DNA from: Nocardioidaceae bacterium SCSIO 66511
GTDB taxonomy: Bacteria > Actinomycetota > Actinomycetes > Propionibacteriales > Nocardioidaceae
Direction: 5' to 3'
Assembly: GCA_023100825.1 (NCBI GenBank)
Contig: CP095846.1
Span: 4,092,001-4,156,000, forward strand
Length of the DNA stretch: 64,000 nt
Part shown: one piece after another, positions 43,997 through 53,871 of the stretch
How the letters are laid out: every line of letters begins with the position of its first letter
Numbering within the stretch: position 1 is the first letter of the stretch
Translations under genes and position numbers: made by a program
The notes under the pieces: model-generated
Told to the model about the DNA's origin: nothing
Databases searched by the model: none
Seen by the model: only the letters and a program-made list of their open reading frames with translations

Positions 43997-44806
43997 TCAG
44001 AGTACGTAGAACTGCCCGACGAGGTACACCAGCGGACCGGCGAGGGCGAGCGGGAGTGCCGCCTCGAAACCGATCCGGCGCGCCGACTCCGGCGCCCAGC
44101 CGGCCGCGGCAAGGCGCCCGACGACGACCATCAATCCGGCGACGAGACCGATGGCGACGCCGAAGTCGGTGCTCATCCCGTCATCACCGACGTACCCGAC
44201 GGCCCCCCCGGCGACTCCGGCCATCACGAACGCCACCGGCCCGAGGAGCCCACGCGGCCCCGGCACGAGCCAGCCGACCGCCGCGACCGCGGCACCGGCA
44301 GCGCCTGCGGCGACGATCGCCTCGCCGTCCGCCAGCGACGGCACGGTCACCCACATCGACATGCAGACGGCAAGCGCCGCCGACGCCGTTGCGTACGAGA
44401 CGGACGCGACCAGCAGCTCTCGGCCGTCGCGGCGCGTCATCTGCATGAACAACGCGACCAGGACAGCGACCGCGATGCCGGGGCCGAGCCCCAACTGCAG
44501 CCCCGCCATCGAGCTGGACTCCTCGACCGCAGTCGTACCGTCGGCGCCGACGAGTGACCCCGGCCGCAGCATCAACGCCGTCGCGACGAGAGAACCCACG
44601 ATCACCGGCAACAGCGGTCGCGCCGCGACGACACCGCCACGACGGTCCGTCGGCGCCGGGAGGGCCGCCATCAACAGCTGCCCGATCAGCACCGCGGCGC
44701 CCACCGCGTACACCGACGTGTAGCCCGCGAGCGCAACGAGGCCCGCGAGGACGACGGTCAGAACACTTGCCACTGTTCGATCGTGCCAGACACTTGACGT
44801 GCTCAC
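43997..44806 (-). CDS. Polytopic membrane protein, unknown function
   Basis: 269 aa from a GTG at 44806 that overlaps the MoaD-like stop (GTGA). It has about eight hydrophobic segments and many Gly/Ala/Val residues ('[18 protein letters not shown]'). No family could be named. Coupling to a MoaD/ThiS protein and position before glnR match the mycobacterial Rv0816-Rv0817 region only in part. Function unknown. Confidence 0.75.
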   Translation of the reverse strand: MSTSSVWHDRTVASVLTVVLAGLVALAGYTSVYAVGAAVLIGQLLMAALPAPTDRRGGVVAARPLLPVIVGSLVATALMLRPGSLVGADGTTAVEESSSMAGLQLGLGPGIAVAVLVALFMQMTRRDGRELLVASVSYATASAALAVCMSMWVTVPSLADGEAIVAAGAAGAAVAAVGWLVPGPRGLLGPVAFVMAGVAGGAVGYVGDDGMSTDFGVAIGLVAGLMVVVGRLAAAGWAPESARRIGFEAALPLALAGPLVYLVGQFYVL

Positions 44807-45081
44807 CCGCCGGCGAACGGCGGCAGCAGCTCGACCGACGACCCGGCAGGTACGTCGACGGCCGACCGGTCGGCCGTCGTGACCGGTGTTTCGCCGATCA
44901 GCACCGAACACATGTCCATCACATCGTGGAGTCGTTTGTTGCCCGGGTACGCGGCGCGTACGGCGGCCAAAACGTCGTCCAAAGAGCCCGGCTCGACGCG
45001 CATGGAGTCCTGCCCAGCGGCCGCGCGAGCAGCCGCCCAGAAGCGCACGGTCACCTGCCCGCCTGCATCGCTGTCACTCAC
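44803..45081 (-). CDS. MoaD/ThiS family sulfur carrier
   Basis: 92 aa from a GTG at 45081. It has a ubiquitin-like fold pattern, with '[20 protein letters not shown]' at the start and the terminal 'ELLPPFAGG'. The C-terminal Gly-Gly is the site for adenylylation and thiocarboxylate formation. It could serve molybdopterin synthesis (the window has a molybdoenzyme), thiamine or cysteine synthesis. No partner MoaE, ThiG or CysM-like gene is adjacent. Confidence 0.88.
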   Translation of the reverse strand: MSDSDAGGQVTVRFWAAARAAAGQDSMRVEPGSLDDVLAAVRAAYPGNKRLHDVMDMCSVLIGETPVTTADRSAVDVPAGSSVELLPPFAGG

Positions 45082-45106
45082 GTGCCTTATTCTGGAGCAT
45101 GCAATG

Positions 45107-45132
45107 AGGCCCGGGCGCACAGCCCTGGGCCT
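45107..45132 (+). promoter_or_regulatory. Hairpin in the glnR leader
   Basis: AGGCCCGGGC (45107-45116) pairs with 45122-45132 over a 5-nt loop with one bulged T, followed by TTCGTGCTTT. It sits 26 bases before the glnR start. TATTCT at 45088-45093 could be a -10 box, which would put the hairpin at the start of the mRNA. An attenuator or an mRNA-stabilising stem are both possible. Confidence 0.4.
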
Positions 45133-45157
45133 TTCGTGCTTTCTGGAGGCAATCCGC

Positions 45158-45871
45158 ATGTCGACCCTGCTCCTACTGACGAACAGTCATGAGTCGTCCG
45201 TGGAGGTGTTGCCTGCGCTCGCCCTTCTCCCCCACACCGTGAAGATCCTGCCGCCCGATCCGAGTGTGCTCGTCGACGCTCCACCGGTCGATGCCGTCAT
45301 CATCGACGGCCGCCAGGAGCTCGCACACGTACGAGCCCTCACCCGGATGTTGCGTACGACCGGCTCCGACTCACCGCTGATCCTCGCGGTCACCGAGGGC
45401 GGGCTCGCCGTCGTCGCCGCCGACTGGGGCATGGACGACTTCATCCTCACCACCGCCGGGCCGGCCGAGCTGGAGGCGCGGCTACGCGTCGGCACCGGCC
45501 GTATGGAGGAGGAGCACGACGACCCCGAGTCGCATCTGATCAAGTCCGGCGGAGTCGTGGTCGACGACGTCACGTACACCGCGAAGCTCGACGGGCGCGT
45601 ACTCGACCTCACCTTCAAGGAGTTCGAGCTGCTCAAGTACCTCGCCCAGCATCCGGGCCGGGTGTTCAGCCGCGAGCAGCTGCTGCAGGAGGTGTGGGGG
45701 TACGACTACTTCGGCGGCTCACGCACGGTCGACGTGCACGTACGCCGGCTCCGCTCCAAGCTCGGCGCCGACAAGGAGTCGCTGATCGGCACCGTACGCA
45801 ATGTCGGCTACCGCTTCGTCGTACCCAACACCGAGACGAAGCGCACCAAGAACGTTCAGCGATCGCACTGA
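45158..45871 (+). CDS. glnR: GlnR-type orphan response regulator
   Basis: 237 aa. The receiver-like domain (1-120) keeps D50 ('[13 protein letters not shown]') but is atypical, as in GlnR. The OmpR-type winged helix (about 140-225) reads '[20 protein letters not shown]', then '[14 protein letters not shown]' and '[14 protein letters not shown]'. GlnR controls nitrogen assimilation genes in Actinobacteria without a cognate kinase. Position ahead of mshD equals the M. tuberculosis Rv0818-Rv0819 order. GGAGG lies nine bases upstream of the ATG. Confidence 0.88.
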   Translation: MSTLLLLTNSHESSVEVLPALALLPHTVKILPPDPSVLVDAPPVDAVIIDGRQELAHVRALTRMLRTTGSDSPLILAVTEGGLAVVAADWGMDDFILTTAGPAELEARLRVGTGRMEEEHDDPESHLIKSGGVVVDDVTYTAKLDGRVLDLTFKEFELLKYLAQHPGRVFSREQLLQEVWGYDYFGGSRTVDVHVRRLRSKLGADKESLIGTVRNVGYRFVVPNTETKRTKNVQRSH

Positions 45872-45896
45872 CGGCTCCGGCGCGTACGGTGCCCGA

Positions 45897-46622
45897 GTGA
45901 GCACCGAGCAGGCCACTGTCGCGATCCTCGACGCCCTCGCCGGCGAGGCCGATCCCGTACGCGCCGAACGCGAGTCCACATACCTGAAGAGCACCCTGAC
46001 ACACCTGGGCGTACGGGTTCCGCTGATCCGTTCCATCACCCGCCGGGCGATGCGAGACCACGACGTGACCGAGCACGTCGACGTGTTGGCGCTCGCCCAG
46101 ACGCTGTGGCGCGAGCCCGTCCACGAACACCGGATGGCCGCCGTCGAGGTGCTTCGCTACCGCGCCAAGACACTCGACCCCGACGATCTCGCGACCATCG
46201 AACGGCTGGTACGCGAGTCGAAGACCTGGGCGCTGGTCGACTTCCTGTCGTCAGACGTCGCCGGGGTCATCGCCGACACCTACCCGGACGCCGGTGCGGT
46301 ACTCGACCGCTGGGCTCGAGACGACGACTTCTGGGTTCGCCGCGCCGCACTGCTCACGCTGCTCGTGCCCCTTCGCAACGGCGACGGCGACTGGCAACGC
46401 TTCGCCGCGTACGCCGACTCGATGTTGGACGAGCGCGAGTTCTTCATCCGCAAGGCGATCGGCTGGGTTCTCCGAGACACGGCCAAGCGGCGCCCGAAGC
46501 TGGTCGAAGACTGGCTGCGCGAACGCCCCGGCAGGGTGCCCGTCCTGGCCGTACGAGAGGCCGTCAAGCCGCTGCCCGAAGACGTACGCCCCGAGCTCAT
46601 CGCCCGCGCACTCCGACGCTGA
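45897..46622 (+). CDS. AlkD-like DNA alkylation repair protein
   Basis: 241 aa from a GTG at 45897. All-helical HEAT-like repeats, with 'FWVRRAALLTLLVPLRNGDG' and the family signature 'FFIRKAIGWVLRDTAKRRP'. AlkD glycosylases remove bulky cationic alkyl bases (such as 3-methyladenine) from DNA. The gene is inserted between glnR and mshD. The stop is 21 bases ahead of the mshD start. Confidence 0.88.
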   Translation: MSTEQATVAILDALAGEADPVRAERESTYLKSTLTHLGVRVPLIRSITRRAMRDHDVTEHVDVLALAQTLWREPVHEHRMAAVEVLRYRAKTLDPDDLATIERLVRESKTWALVDFLSSDVAGVIADTYPDAGAVLDRWARDDDFWVRRAALLTLLVPLRNGDGDWQRFAAYADSMLDEREFFIRKAIGWVLRDTAKRRPKLVEDWLRERPGRVPVLAVREAVKPLPEDVRPELIARALRR

Positions 46623-46643
46623 CTGCCCCGGTACGTTGGTCCG

Positions 46644-47530
46644 GTGAGCAACCTGGACATCTCGGTCACCGACACCCTCGAGCCCGCAGCCGTCGAAGAC
46701 GTCGACGCTCTCGTCAGCGCCGCGACCGACCACGACGGTGTCGCCCCGCTCAACGAGCAGTCGCTACTCCGCCTGCACGACGCTTCCGTACGCGACGCCG
46801 TGCACGTACGCGCGGTCGCAGACTCCGGCCTGGTTGGCTACGCGATCGGTGAGCTCGACGACGCACTGGTCATCGAATGCGTTGTCGCACCCGGCGCACG
46901 ACGAGCCGGCATCGGCAGTGCACTCGTCGATGCCGTGGTCGACACGGCTCGTGGGCGGGAGGTCCGGGCATGGGCACACGGCGACCTGCCTGGCTCCGCC
47001 GAGCTCGCGACGAAGGCCGGGTTCACCCACGTACGAACGCTGCTGCGGATGGAGACACGGCTCGAGGAGACACTCGCCGAACCGTCCGCTCCGGACGGCG
47101 TCGTCTTCCGGACGTTCCGCCCCGGTGCCGACGACGAAGCCTGGCTCGCCCTCAACGCAAGGGCGTTCGCCGACCATCCGGAACAGGGGTCGATGACGCA
47201 GCACGACCTCGACCAGCGCATCGCGGCCGACTGGTTCGACGCCGACGGGTTCTTCCTCGCCGAGCGTGCCGGCGAGCTCGTCGGCTTCCACTGGACCAAG
47301 GTCGCCGACGGCATCGGCGAGGTCTACGTCGTCGGCGTCGATCCGGACGCCCAGGGCCTCGGTCTCGGCTCGGCGCTCACTCGGCTGGGGCTCGTACACC
47401 TGCAACGGCAGGGCATTCGTACCGTCGATCTCTACGTCGAGGGAGACAACGGTCCGGCCCTCGCCGTCTACGGGCGGCTCGGGTTCGAGACTGCTGCCCG
47501 CGATGTGATGTACGCGCGCCAACCCGCGAC

Positions 47531-47534
<4 letters not shown>
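46644..47534 (+). CDS. mshD: Mycothiol synthase MshD
   Basis: 296 aa from a GTG at 46644. Two tandem GNAT acetyltransferase domains: the first with 'VVAPGARRAGIGSALVDAVV', the second with 'VGVDPDAQGLGLGSALTRLG' (the acetyl-CoA-binding loop) and 'LYVEGDNGPALAVYGRLGF'. It acetylates Cys-GlcN-Ins to make mycothiol, the last step of the pathway begun by mshA at the left end of the window. The end overlaps the convergent esterase gene by four bases. Confidence 0.95.
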
Positions 47535-48571
<1,037 letters not shown>

Positions 48572-48637
48572 GACGCATCAGGATAACGGTGCATCGGTCT
48601 TTACCGAACGTTCACCGACAGGTGCCATCATCGGACC

Positions 48638-50839
48638 ATGTCCGTCGACGATCTCGCGCTCGATTCCACCGTCACCGATACCGATGCCTCGGTCGACACC
48701 AATCCTGCACGCGAGTCGTTCGATGTCGAGCCGCCGTACGACACCGCCGCCGGTGAGCTGCCAGAGGATCGCTTCCTCGATCGGGAGCTTTCGTGGCTCA
48801 CGTTCAACGAGCGAGTGCTCGAGCTCGCCGAGGACCCCGACGTGCCGCTGCTGGAGCGGGTGCGGTTCATGTCCATCTTCTCCAGCAATCTCGACGAGTT
48901 CTTCATGGTGCGCGTCGCCGGCCTCAAGCGCCGCATTGCGGCCGGTGTTGCGGTTCGGGCGGCGAGTGGGCTGCGTCCGCGCGACGTACTCGAGTCCGGC
49001 CTGCGAACGAGCCACGACCTGATGCTGCGTCAGGGCGAGCTGTTTCGTACCGACATCGTGCACGCGCTCTCGACCGCGGGCATCCAGCTCGTACGGTGGG
49101 GCGACCTGAACGAGGCGGAACGCGACGACGCCAGCGCCGTCTACAGCGACCGCGTCTACCCGGTTCTCACCCCGCTGGCAGTCGACCCGGCGCATCCGTT
49201 CCCGTACATCTCCGGGCTCTCGCTGAACCTCGCCGTCGTGATCCGTAACCCCGAGACCGGTAAGGAGCACTTCGCGCGGGTCAAGGTGCCGCCGATCTTC
49301 TCCCGTTGGGTGGAGGTCGCTCCGGAGCGTTTCGTACCGCTCGAAGACGTGATCGCCGCACACCTCGACGTGTTGTTCCCGGGTATGGAGATCATCGCCC
49401 ACCATGCCTTCCGCGTCACCCGCAACGAAGACCTCGAGGTCGAGGAAGACGACACCGAGAATCTCCTGAAGGCGCTCGAGCAGGAGCTGCTCCGCCGCAA
49501 GTTCGGGCCACCGGTACGCCTCGAGGTCGAGGACTCCATCGACCCGGAGATCCTCGACCTGCTCGTCAAGGAGCTCGGCGTCACCGACGCCGAGGTGTTC
49601 CGGTTGCCGGGGCCACTCGATCTACGCAGCCTCGGCGAGATCGCCGACCTCGACCGCTCAGAGCTCAAGTTCGAGCCGTACGTGCCCGCGACACATCCCG
49701 ACCTGTCGGAGGTCGAGTCCGCCAGCCCGGTGAACATGTTCGCCGCACTCGCCCGGCGCGATGTGCTCGTCCATCACCCGTACGACTCGTTCGCCACGAG
49801 CGTGCAGCGCTTCATCGAGCAGGCCGCCGCCGACCCGCGCGTACTCGCGATCAAGCAGACGCTTTACCGGACCTCCGGCGACTCCCCGATCGTCGACGCA
49901 TTGGTCGATGCGGCCCAGGCGGGTAAGCAGGTGCTCGTCCTCGTCGAGATCAAGGCTCGCTTCGACGAGCAGGCCAACATCGGCTGGGCGCGCAAGCTGG
50001 AGGAAGCCGGCTGCCATGTCGTCTACGGACTGCTCGGGCTCAAGACGCACTGCAAGCTCGCCCTCGTCGTACGCGACGAGCCGTCCGGGCTGCGGCGATA
50101 CGCCCATATCGGCACCGGCAACTACAACCCCAAGACCGCGCGCGGGTACGAAGACCTCGGCCTGCTGACCGCCAACGACGAGATCGCGGGCGATCTCACC
50201 GATCTGTTCAACAACCTCTCCGGCTACTCGCGCAACACCGACTATGCGCGCCTGCTCGTCGCACCGACGGGCGTACGCGACGGACTGCTGGATCAGATCG
50301 GGTACGAAGTCGACAACCACCGTGCCGGGCGCCCGGCGGGAATCCGGCTGAAGGTCAACGCACTGGTCGACGAGACGATGATCGACGCGTTGTTCGAAGC
50401 ATCGCGCGCAGGCGTGCCGATCGACATCGTCGCCAGAGGAATCTGCGCGCTGCGGCCCGGCGTACCCGGACTCTCCGAGACGATCCGCGTACGCAGCATT
50501 CTGGGACGGTTCCTCGAACACAGCCGCGTGTTCTGGTTCGCCGGTGGCGGTGAACCGCGCGCCTGGATCGGCTCGGCGGACCTGATGCACCGCAACCTGG
50601 ACCGCCGGGTCGAGACCCTCGTACGTATCCCCAGCGCCGACCACGTCCGCGAGCTCGGCGAGCTGCTCGCGCTGGCGATGGCCGACACGACCGCCGCCTG
50701 GCACCTCTCCGCCGACGGCACCTGGCAGCGCCAGCACCTCGCCGACGACGGAACTCCGCTCGACGACCTGCAGGAAATGCTCATCGCCCGGGCGAAGGAC
50801 CGCAAGGCCGACGCCGCGGCCGCCGCCCGGCGTACCTAG
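48638..50839 (+). CDS. ppk: Polyphosphate kinase 1
   Basis: 733 aa, typical for the family. The N-terminal domain begins '[20 protein letters not shown]'. The phospholipase-D-like catalytic halves carry the phosphorylated His in '[13 protein letters not shown]', '[12 protein letters not shown]', and the second His in '[15 protein letters not shown]'. It polymerises the gamma-phosphate of ATP into polyphosphate and works in reverse. The first of the twin hairpin repeats (50870-50924) follows. Confidence 0.96.
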   Translation: MSVDDLALDSTVTDTDASVDTNPARESFDVEPPYDTAAGELPEDRFLDRELSWLTFNERVLELAEDPDVPLLERVRFMSIFSSNLDEFFMVRVAGLKRRIAAGVAVRAASGLRPRDVLESGLRTSHDLMLRQGELFRTDIVHALSTAGIQLVRWGDLNEAERDDASAVYSDRVYPVLTPLAVDPAHPFPYISGLSLNLAVVIRNPETGKEHFARVKVPPIFSRWVEVAPERFVPLEDVIAAHLDVLFPGMEIIAHHAFRVTRNEDLEVEEDDTENLLKALEQELLRRKFGPPVRLEVEDSIDPEILDLLVKELGVTDAEVFRLPGPLDLRSLGEIADLDRSELKFEPYVPATHPDLSEVESASPVNMFAALARRDVLVHHPYDSFATSVQRFIEQAAADPRVLAIKQTLYRTSGDSPIVDALVDAAQAGKQVLVLVEIKARFDEQANIGWARKLEEAGCHVVYGLLGLKTHCKLALVVRDEPSGLRRYAHIGTGNYNPKTARGYEDLGLLTANDEIAGDLTDLFNNLSGYSRNTDYARLLVAPTGVRDGLLDQIGYEVDNHRAGRPAGIRLKVNALVDETMIDALFEASRAGVPIDIVARGICALRPGVPGLSETIRVRSILGRFLEHSRVFWFAGGGEPRAWIGSADLMHRNLDRRVETLVRIPSADHVRELGELLALAMADTTAAWHLSADGTWQRQHLADDGTPLDDLQEMLIARAKDRKADAAAAARRT

Positions 50840-50869
50840 TGGCCAGACCAAATTTCGTGGCGGCCGCGC

Positions 50870-50928
50870 TTGTATCTATCACGCACAGGTACGAACCTAT
50901 TGGAGCTATGCGTGATAGATACAAAACG
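50870..50928. repeat. Twin hairpin repeat, copy 1
   Basis: Perfect 16-bp arms TTGTATCTATCACGCA (50870-50885) and 50909-50924 surround a 23-nt loop with an inner AGGT-ACGA-ACCT. The segment 50888-50928 (41 bases) is identical to 51572-51612 downstream of the RibD-like gene, in the same orientation. It is AT-richer than its surroundings. Confidence 0.85.
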
Positions 50929-50972
50929 TCGGCGGCCCAAACCGAGCAATCGACGGCTGACAGGGAGCTGAC

Positions 50973-51536
50973 ATGAGCAAGGTCGCGTGGGGATTCACCT
51001 GCTCGATCGACGGGTTCATCGCCGGGCCGGGGCACGATATGAGCTGGCTTGCCGCGGCGGAGCCGATGGCCGAGGGTACGACCGATCGCATGGCCGGCGC
51101 CGTCGCAGTGATCATCGCGGGTCGAGACGGGTACGACGCGGCGAAGGCACTGCAGGACGAGCGCGACGATCTGACCTCCGAGCCCTACGGCGGCGCGTGG
51201 TCCGGAACGGAGTTCATCCTCACTCATCGTCCGGAGGAGCTCGCGGATGACCCGACCGTCATCGCACTGAACTGTGACATCGTCGAGGCGATTCGGCGCG
51301 CACGTGAGCTCGCCGGCGACGGAGACGTGCAGATCATCAGCGCCGACATCGCCCGCCAGGCGCTGGAGCATGACCTCATCGACGAGTTGCAGGTCTACGT
51401 CGCGCCAATCTTCCTCGGCGACGGCATCCGGATCTTCGACGTACCGGGCGGGCGACGGGTTGACTGGGAGCTGGCGGAGATCGACGAGCAGAATCCCCGG
51501 AGCTTCGCGCGGACGTACCGCCCGAAGCGGGCGTAG
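50973..51536 (+). CDS. RibD C-terminal/dihydrofolate reductase-like protein
   Basis: 187 aa beginning 'MSKVAWGFTCSIDGFIAGPG', the usual start of stand-alone RibD-C proteins. Later come 'VAVIIAGRDGYD', 'DGDVQIISADIARQALEHDL' and 'DELQVYVAPIFLGDGIRIFD'. The domain binds NADPH and reduces pyrimidine or pterin-like substrates; the actual substrate is unknown. The gene is bracketed by two copies of a hairpin repeat, 45 bases before its start and about 17 bases after its stop, which suggests insertion as a unit. Confidence 0.85.
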   Translation: MSKVAWGFTCSIDGFIAGPGHDMSWLAAAEPMAEGTTDRMAGAVAVIIAGRDGYDAAKALQDERDDLTSEPYGGAWSGTEFILTHRPEELADDPTVIALNCDIVEAIRRARELAGDGDVQIISADIARQALEHDLIDELQVYVAPIFLGDGIRIFDVPGGRRVDWELAEIDEQNPRSFARTYRPKRA

Positions 51537-51552
51537 TTCGGCGCCGTCCCCA

Positions 51553-51612
51553 TTTGTATCTATCGCTCAGCGGTACGAACCTATTGGAGCTATGCGTGAT
51601 AGATACAAAACG
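51553..51612. repeat. Twin hairpin repeat, copy 2
   Basis: Left arm TTTGTATCTATC (51553-51564) pairs with 51598-51609. The right half (51572-51612) is identical to copy 1 over 41 bases, whereas the left arm lacks the AC of copy 1's CACGCA and is changed to CGCTCAGC. It sits 16 bases after the RibD-like stop and 19 bases before the exonuclease III stop. Confidence 0.85.
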
Positions 51613-51630
51613 CGGCCAGCCGCAGATCAG

Positions 51631-52425
51631 CTAGATCGCGTAGTCGACGACAACCGGCGCGTGATCGCTCCAGCGCTGCGCGTACGACGGGGCACGGTCG
51701 ACAACGACGGGGCCGGCGAGCGATGCGAGCTCGGGAGTCGCGAGCTGGTAGTCGATCCGCCAACCCGCGTCGTTGTCGAACGCCCTGCCACGGTATGACC
51801 ACCACGTGTACGGGCCGTCGACAGGTCCCGCGAAGTCGCGACCTACGTCGATCCAGCCGAGTTCGTCGCGTACGCGGTCGAGGTACGCGCGCTCTTCGGG
51901 CAAGAACCCGGACTTCTTCAGGTTGCCCTTCCAGTTCTTGATGTCGCGTTCGGTGTGACCGATGTTCAGGTCACCGACCACGAGCGCGTAGTCACTACGC
52001 TCGCGCAGGTCGCTCATCCGGGCGAGCATCGCGTCGAGGAAGCGATACTTCTCCTGCTGCAAAGGCGTTTCGGGCTCTCCGGTGTGTACGTACGCCGACG
52101 CGATGCTCAGGCGTTTGCCGCTCGGCAGCGCGATCTCCGACTCGGCCCAGCGTCCGGACTCGTCGAAGTGGGAGTCACCCACTCCGATGCGCGTACCCGA
52201 CGGCGCGAGTCGGGTAGCCACCAGGACACCTGCGCGCCCCTTCACGGCCGCCTCCGTGTGTACGAGATGCCACTCGTCGCCGAGCAGGTCGCGCACGATC
52301 TCGTCGGGTGCGCGTACCTCTTGCAACGCGAGCACATCGGGCCGGCATGCATCGAGCCAGTCGGCCATGCCGCGGCGGTACGCAGCACGGATGCCGTTGA
52401 CGTTGACGGAAGCGACTCTGACCAC
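51631..52425 (-). CDS. xth: Exodeoxyribonuclease III (AP endonuclease)
   Basis: 264 aa. Exonuclease-endonuclease-phosphatase fold: 'VNVNGIRAAYRRGMADWLDA', 'LALQEVRAP' with the metal-binding Glu, 'VVGDLNIGHTERDIKNWKGN' and the C-terminal 'QRWSDHAPVVVDY' with catalytic Asp-His. It cleaves DNA at abasic sites and trims 3' ends. It is 12 bases after the cds1-like gene. Confidence 0.93.
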   Translation of the reverse strand: MVRVASVNVNGIRAAYRRGMADWLDACRPDVLALQEVRAPDEIVRDLLGDEWHLVHTEAAVKGRAGVLVATRLAPSGTRIGVGDSHFDESGRWAESEIALPSGKRLSIASAYVHTGEPETPLQQEKYRFLDAMLARMSDLRERSDYALVVGDLNIGHTERDIKNWKGNLKKSGFLPEERAYLDRVRDELGWIDVGRDFAGPVDGPYTWWSYRGRAFDNDAGWRIDYQLATPELASLAGPVVVDRAPSYAQRWSDHAPVVVDYAI

Positions 52426-52437
52426 GCTCCGATGGTG

Positions 52438-53529
52438 TCAGCCGGTCTCGTCGCCCCAGACGCCGGAGTCGGTGAACTTGTCGAGCAACGCGGTGTACGG
52501 CGCGATGTCGATGCCACGCTCGGCGAGCCATCCGTCGTCGTAGTAGGTATCGGCGTACCGATCACCACCGTCGCAGAGCAAGGTGACGATGCTGCCCTGC
52601 TGGTCCGCGGCGCGCATGGCCGAGAGCACACCGAGCACGCCCCAGATGTTGGTGCCCGTCGACGGGCCGACCGACCGGCCGGTGACGGTCGAACACCAGC
52701 GCATTGCGGCGATCGACGCAGCGTCGGGCACCCGCACCATCTCGTCGATCACGTCACCGACGAACGAGGGTTCGATCCGGGGTCGGCCGATCCCCTCGAT
52801 GCGCGACGGGGTGCCGGTGGTCGAGTCGGAGCTGTCGCTCGCCCAGCCGTCGAGGAACGCAGAGTTCTCCGGATCGACGACGAGTACCTTCGTCGGCTGA
52901 CAGCGGTATCTGATGTATCGACCGATGGTGGCAGACGTACCGCCCGTGCCCGCGCCGACGACGACCCAGGTCGGCACCGGATGCGGTTCATGGCTCAGCT
53001 GCTCGAAGATCGACTCGGCGATGTTGTTGTTGCCGCGCCAGTCGGTGGCCCGCTCGGCGTAGGTGAACTGGTCCATGTAATGGCCGCCGGAGTCGCGCGC
53101 AAGACGGCGCGCCTCGTCGTACACCTCAGACGCATTGTCGACGAGGTGGCAGCGGCCGCCGTGCCACTCGATCAGCTCGATCTTCGAGGCGCTGGTCGAA
53201 CGCGGCATCACCGCGACGAACGGCAACCCGAGCAGACGCGCGAAGTACGCCTCGCTGACCGCCGTTGAACCGCTGGACGCCTCGACGATCGTCGTACCGG
53301 GGCCGATCCACCCGTTGCACAGCGCGTACAGGAACAGCGACCTGGCGAGCCGGTGCTTGAGGCTGCCGGTCGGATGCACAGACTCGTCCTTGAGGTACAG
53401 GTCCACGCCCGCCGGCCCCGGCAGCGGGAACCTGTGCAGATGAGTATCGGCGCTGCGATTGGCGTCAGCCTCGACCGCGCGTACTGCCCGATCTATCCAG
53501 CGCCGGTCGTCAGTCGACGTCTTCGGCAC
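52438..53529 (-). CDS. cds1: PLP-dependent cysteine desulfhydrase (Cds1-like)
   Basis: 363 aa, cysteine synthase fold. The PLP-binding Lys is K58 in '[13 protein letters not shown]'; '[20 protein letters not shown]' binds the substrate carboxylate, and '[20 protein letters not shown]' the PLP phosphate. The sequence '[14 protein letters not shown]' and the length match mycobacterial Cds1 (Rv3684), which turns cysteine into H2S, pyruvate and ammonia. A cysteine synthase role is less likely. The DUF4229 gene overlaps its start by 20 bases. Confidence 0.85.
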   Translation of the reverse strand: MPKTSTDDRRWIDRAVRAVEADANRSADTHLHRFPLPGPAGVDLYLKDESVHPTGSLKHRLARSLFLYALCNGWIGPGTTIVEASSGSTAVSEAYFARLLGLPFVAVMPRSTSASKIELIEWHGGRCHLVDNASEVYDEARRLARDSGGHYMDQFTYAERATDWRGNNNIAESIFEQLSHEPHPVPTWVVVGAGTGGTSATIGRYIRYRCQPTKVLVVDPENSAFLDGWASDSSDSTTGTPSRIEGIGRPRIEPSFVGDVIDEMVRVPDAASIAAMRWCSTVTGRSVGPSTGTNIWGVLGVLSAMRAADQQGSIVTLLCDGGDRYADTYYDDGWLAERGIDIAPYTALLDKFTDSGVWGDETG

Positions 53530-53776
53530 TGCGAGACTCCTCGAACCGCTGCGACATCCGCTCCGCGCGGTCTTGCACCCGACCCGCGAGCCGCTCGCGA
53601 AGCCTCCGCAGGAGCACGATCCCGGCGGCCGCAGAGATGACGAGGGCGATGAGCATCGTCCAGAGCACGTTGATGGAGTTCCACTCCAACCAGCTGAACG
53701 CCACCAGCCATGCGAGCCCGAACGCGGCCAGGAACAGGCCGAAGCGCGCGAGCGTGTACGCGACGAATGGGTTCAT
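53510..53776 (-). CDS. DUF4229 small membrane protein
   Basis: 88 aa from the ATG at 53776, with two membrane helices ('[20 protein letters not shown]' and '[19 protein letters not shown]') and an Arg/Glu-rich tail. DUF4229 is a small actinobacterial family of unknown role. It overlaps the cysteine desulfhydrase gene, which starts inside its last 20 bases. Confidence 0.8.
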   Translation of the reverse strand: MNPFVAYTLARFGLFLAAFGLAWLVAFSWLEWNSINVLWTMLIALVISAAAGIVLLRRLRERLAGRVQDRAERMSQRFEESRSAEDVD

Positions 53777-53871
53777 GACCAAAGGGTAGCCCCGATCGTC
53801 CCACGCACCGTTGGTGGGCGTCGGCAGCGAACCGGCAGCGAACCGACAGCACTGCGGGGTTGGCTTCGGAC

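Noticed and set aside
49658-50851. 397-codon open frame antisense to ppk
   Set aside because: Only the sense frame has ppk motifs, and the antisense protein has no plausible domain.
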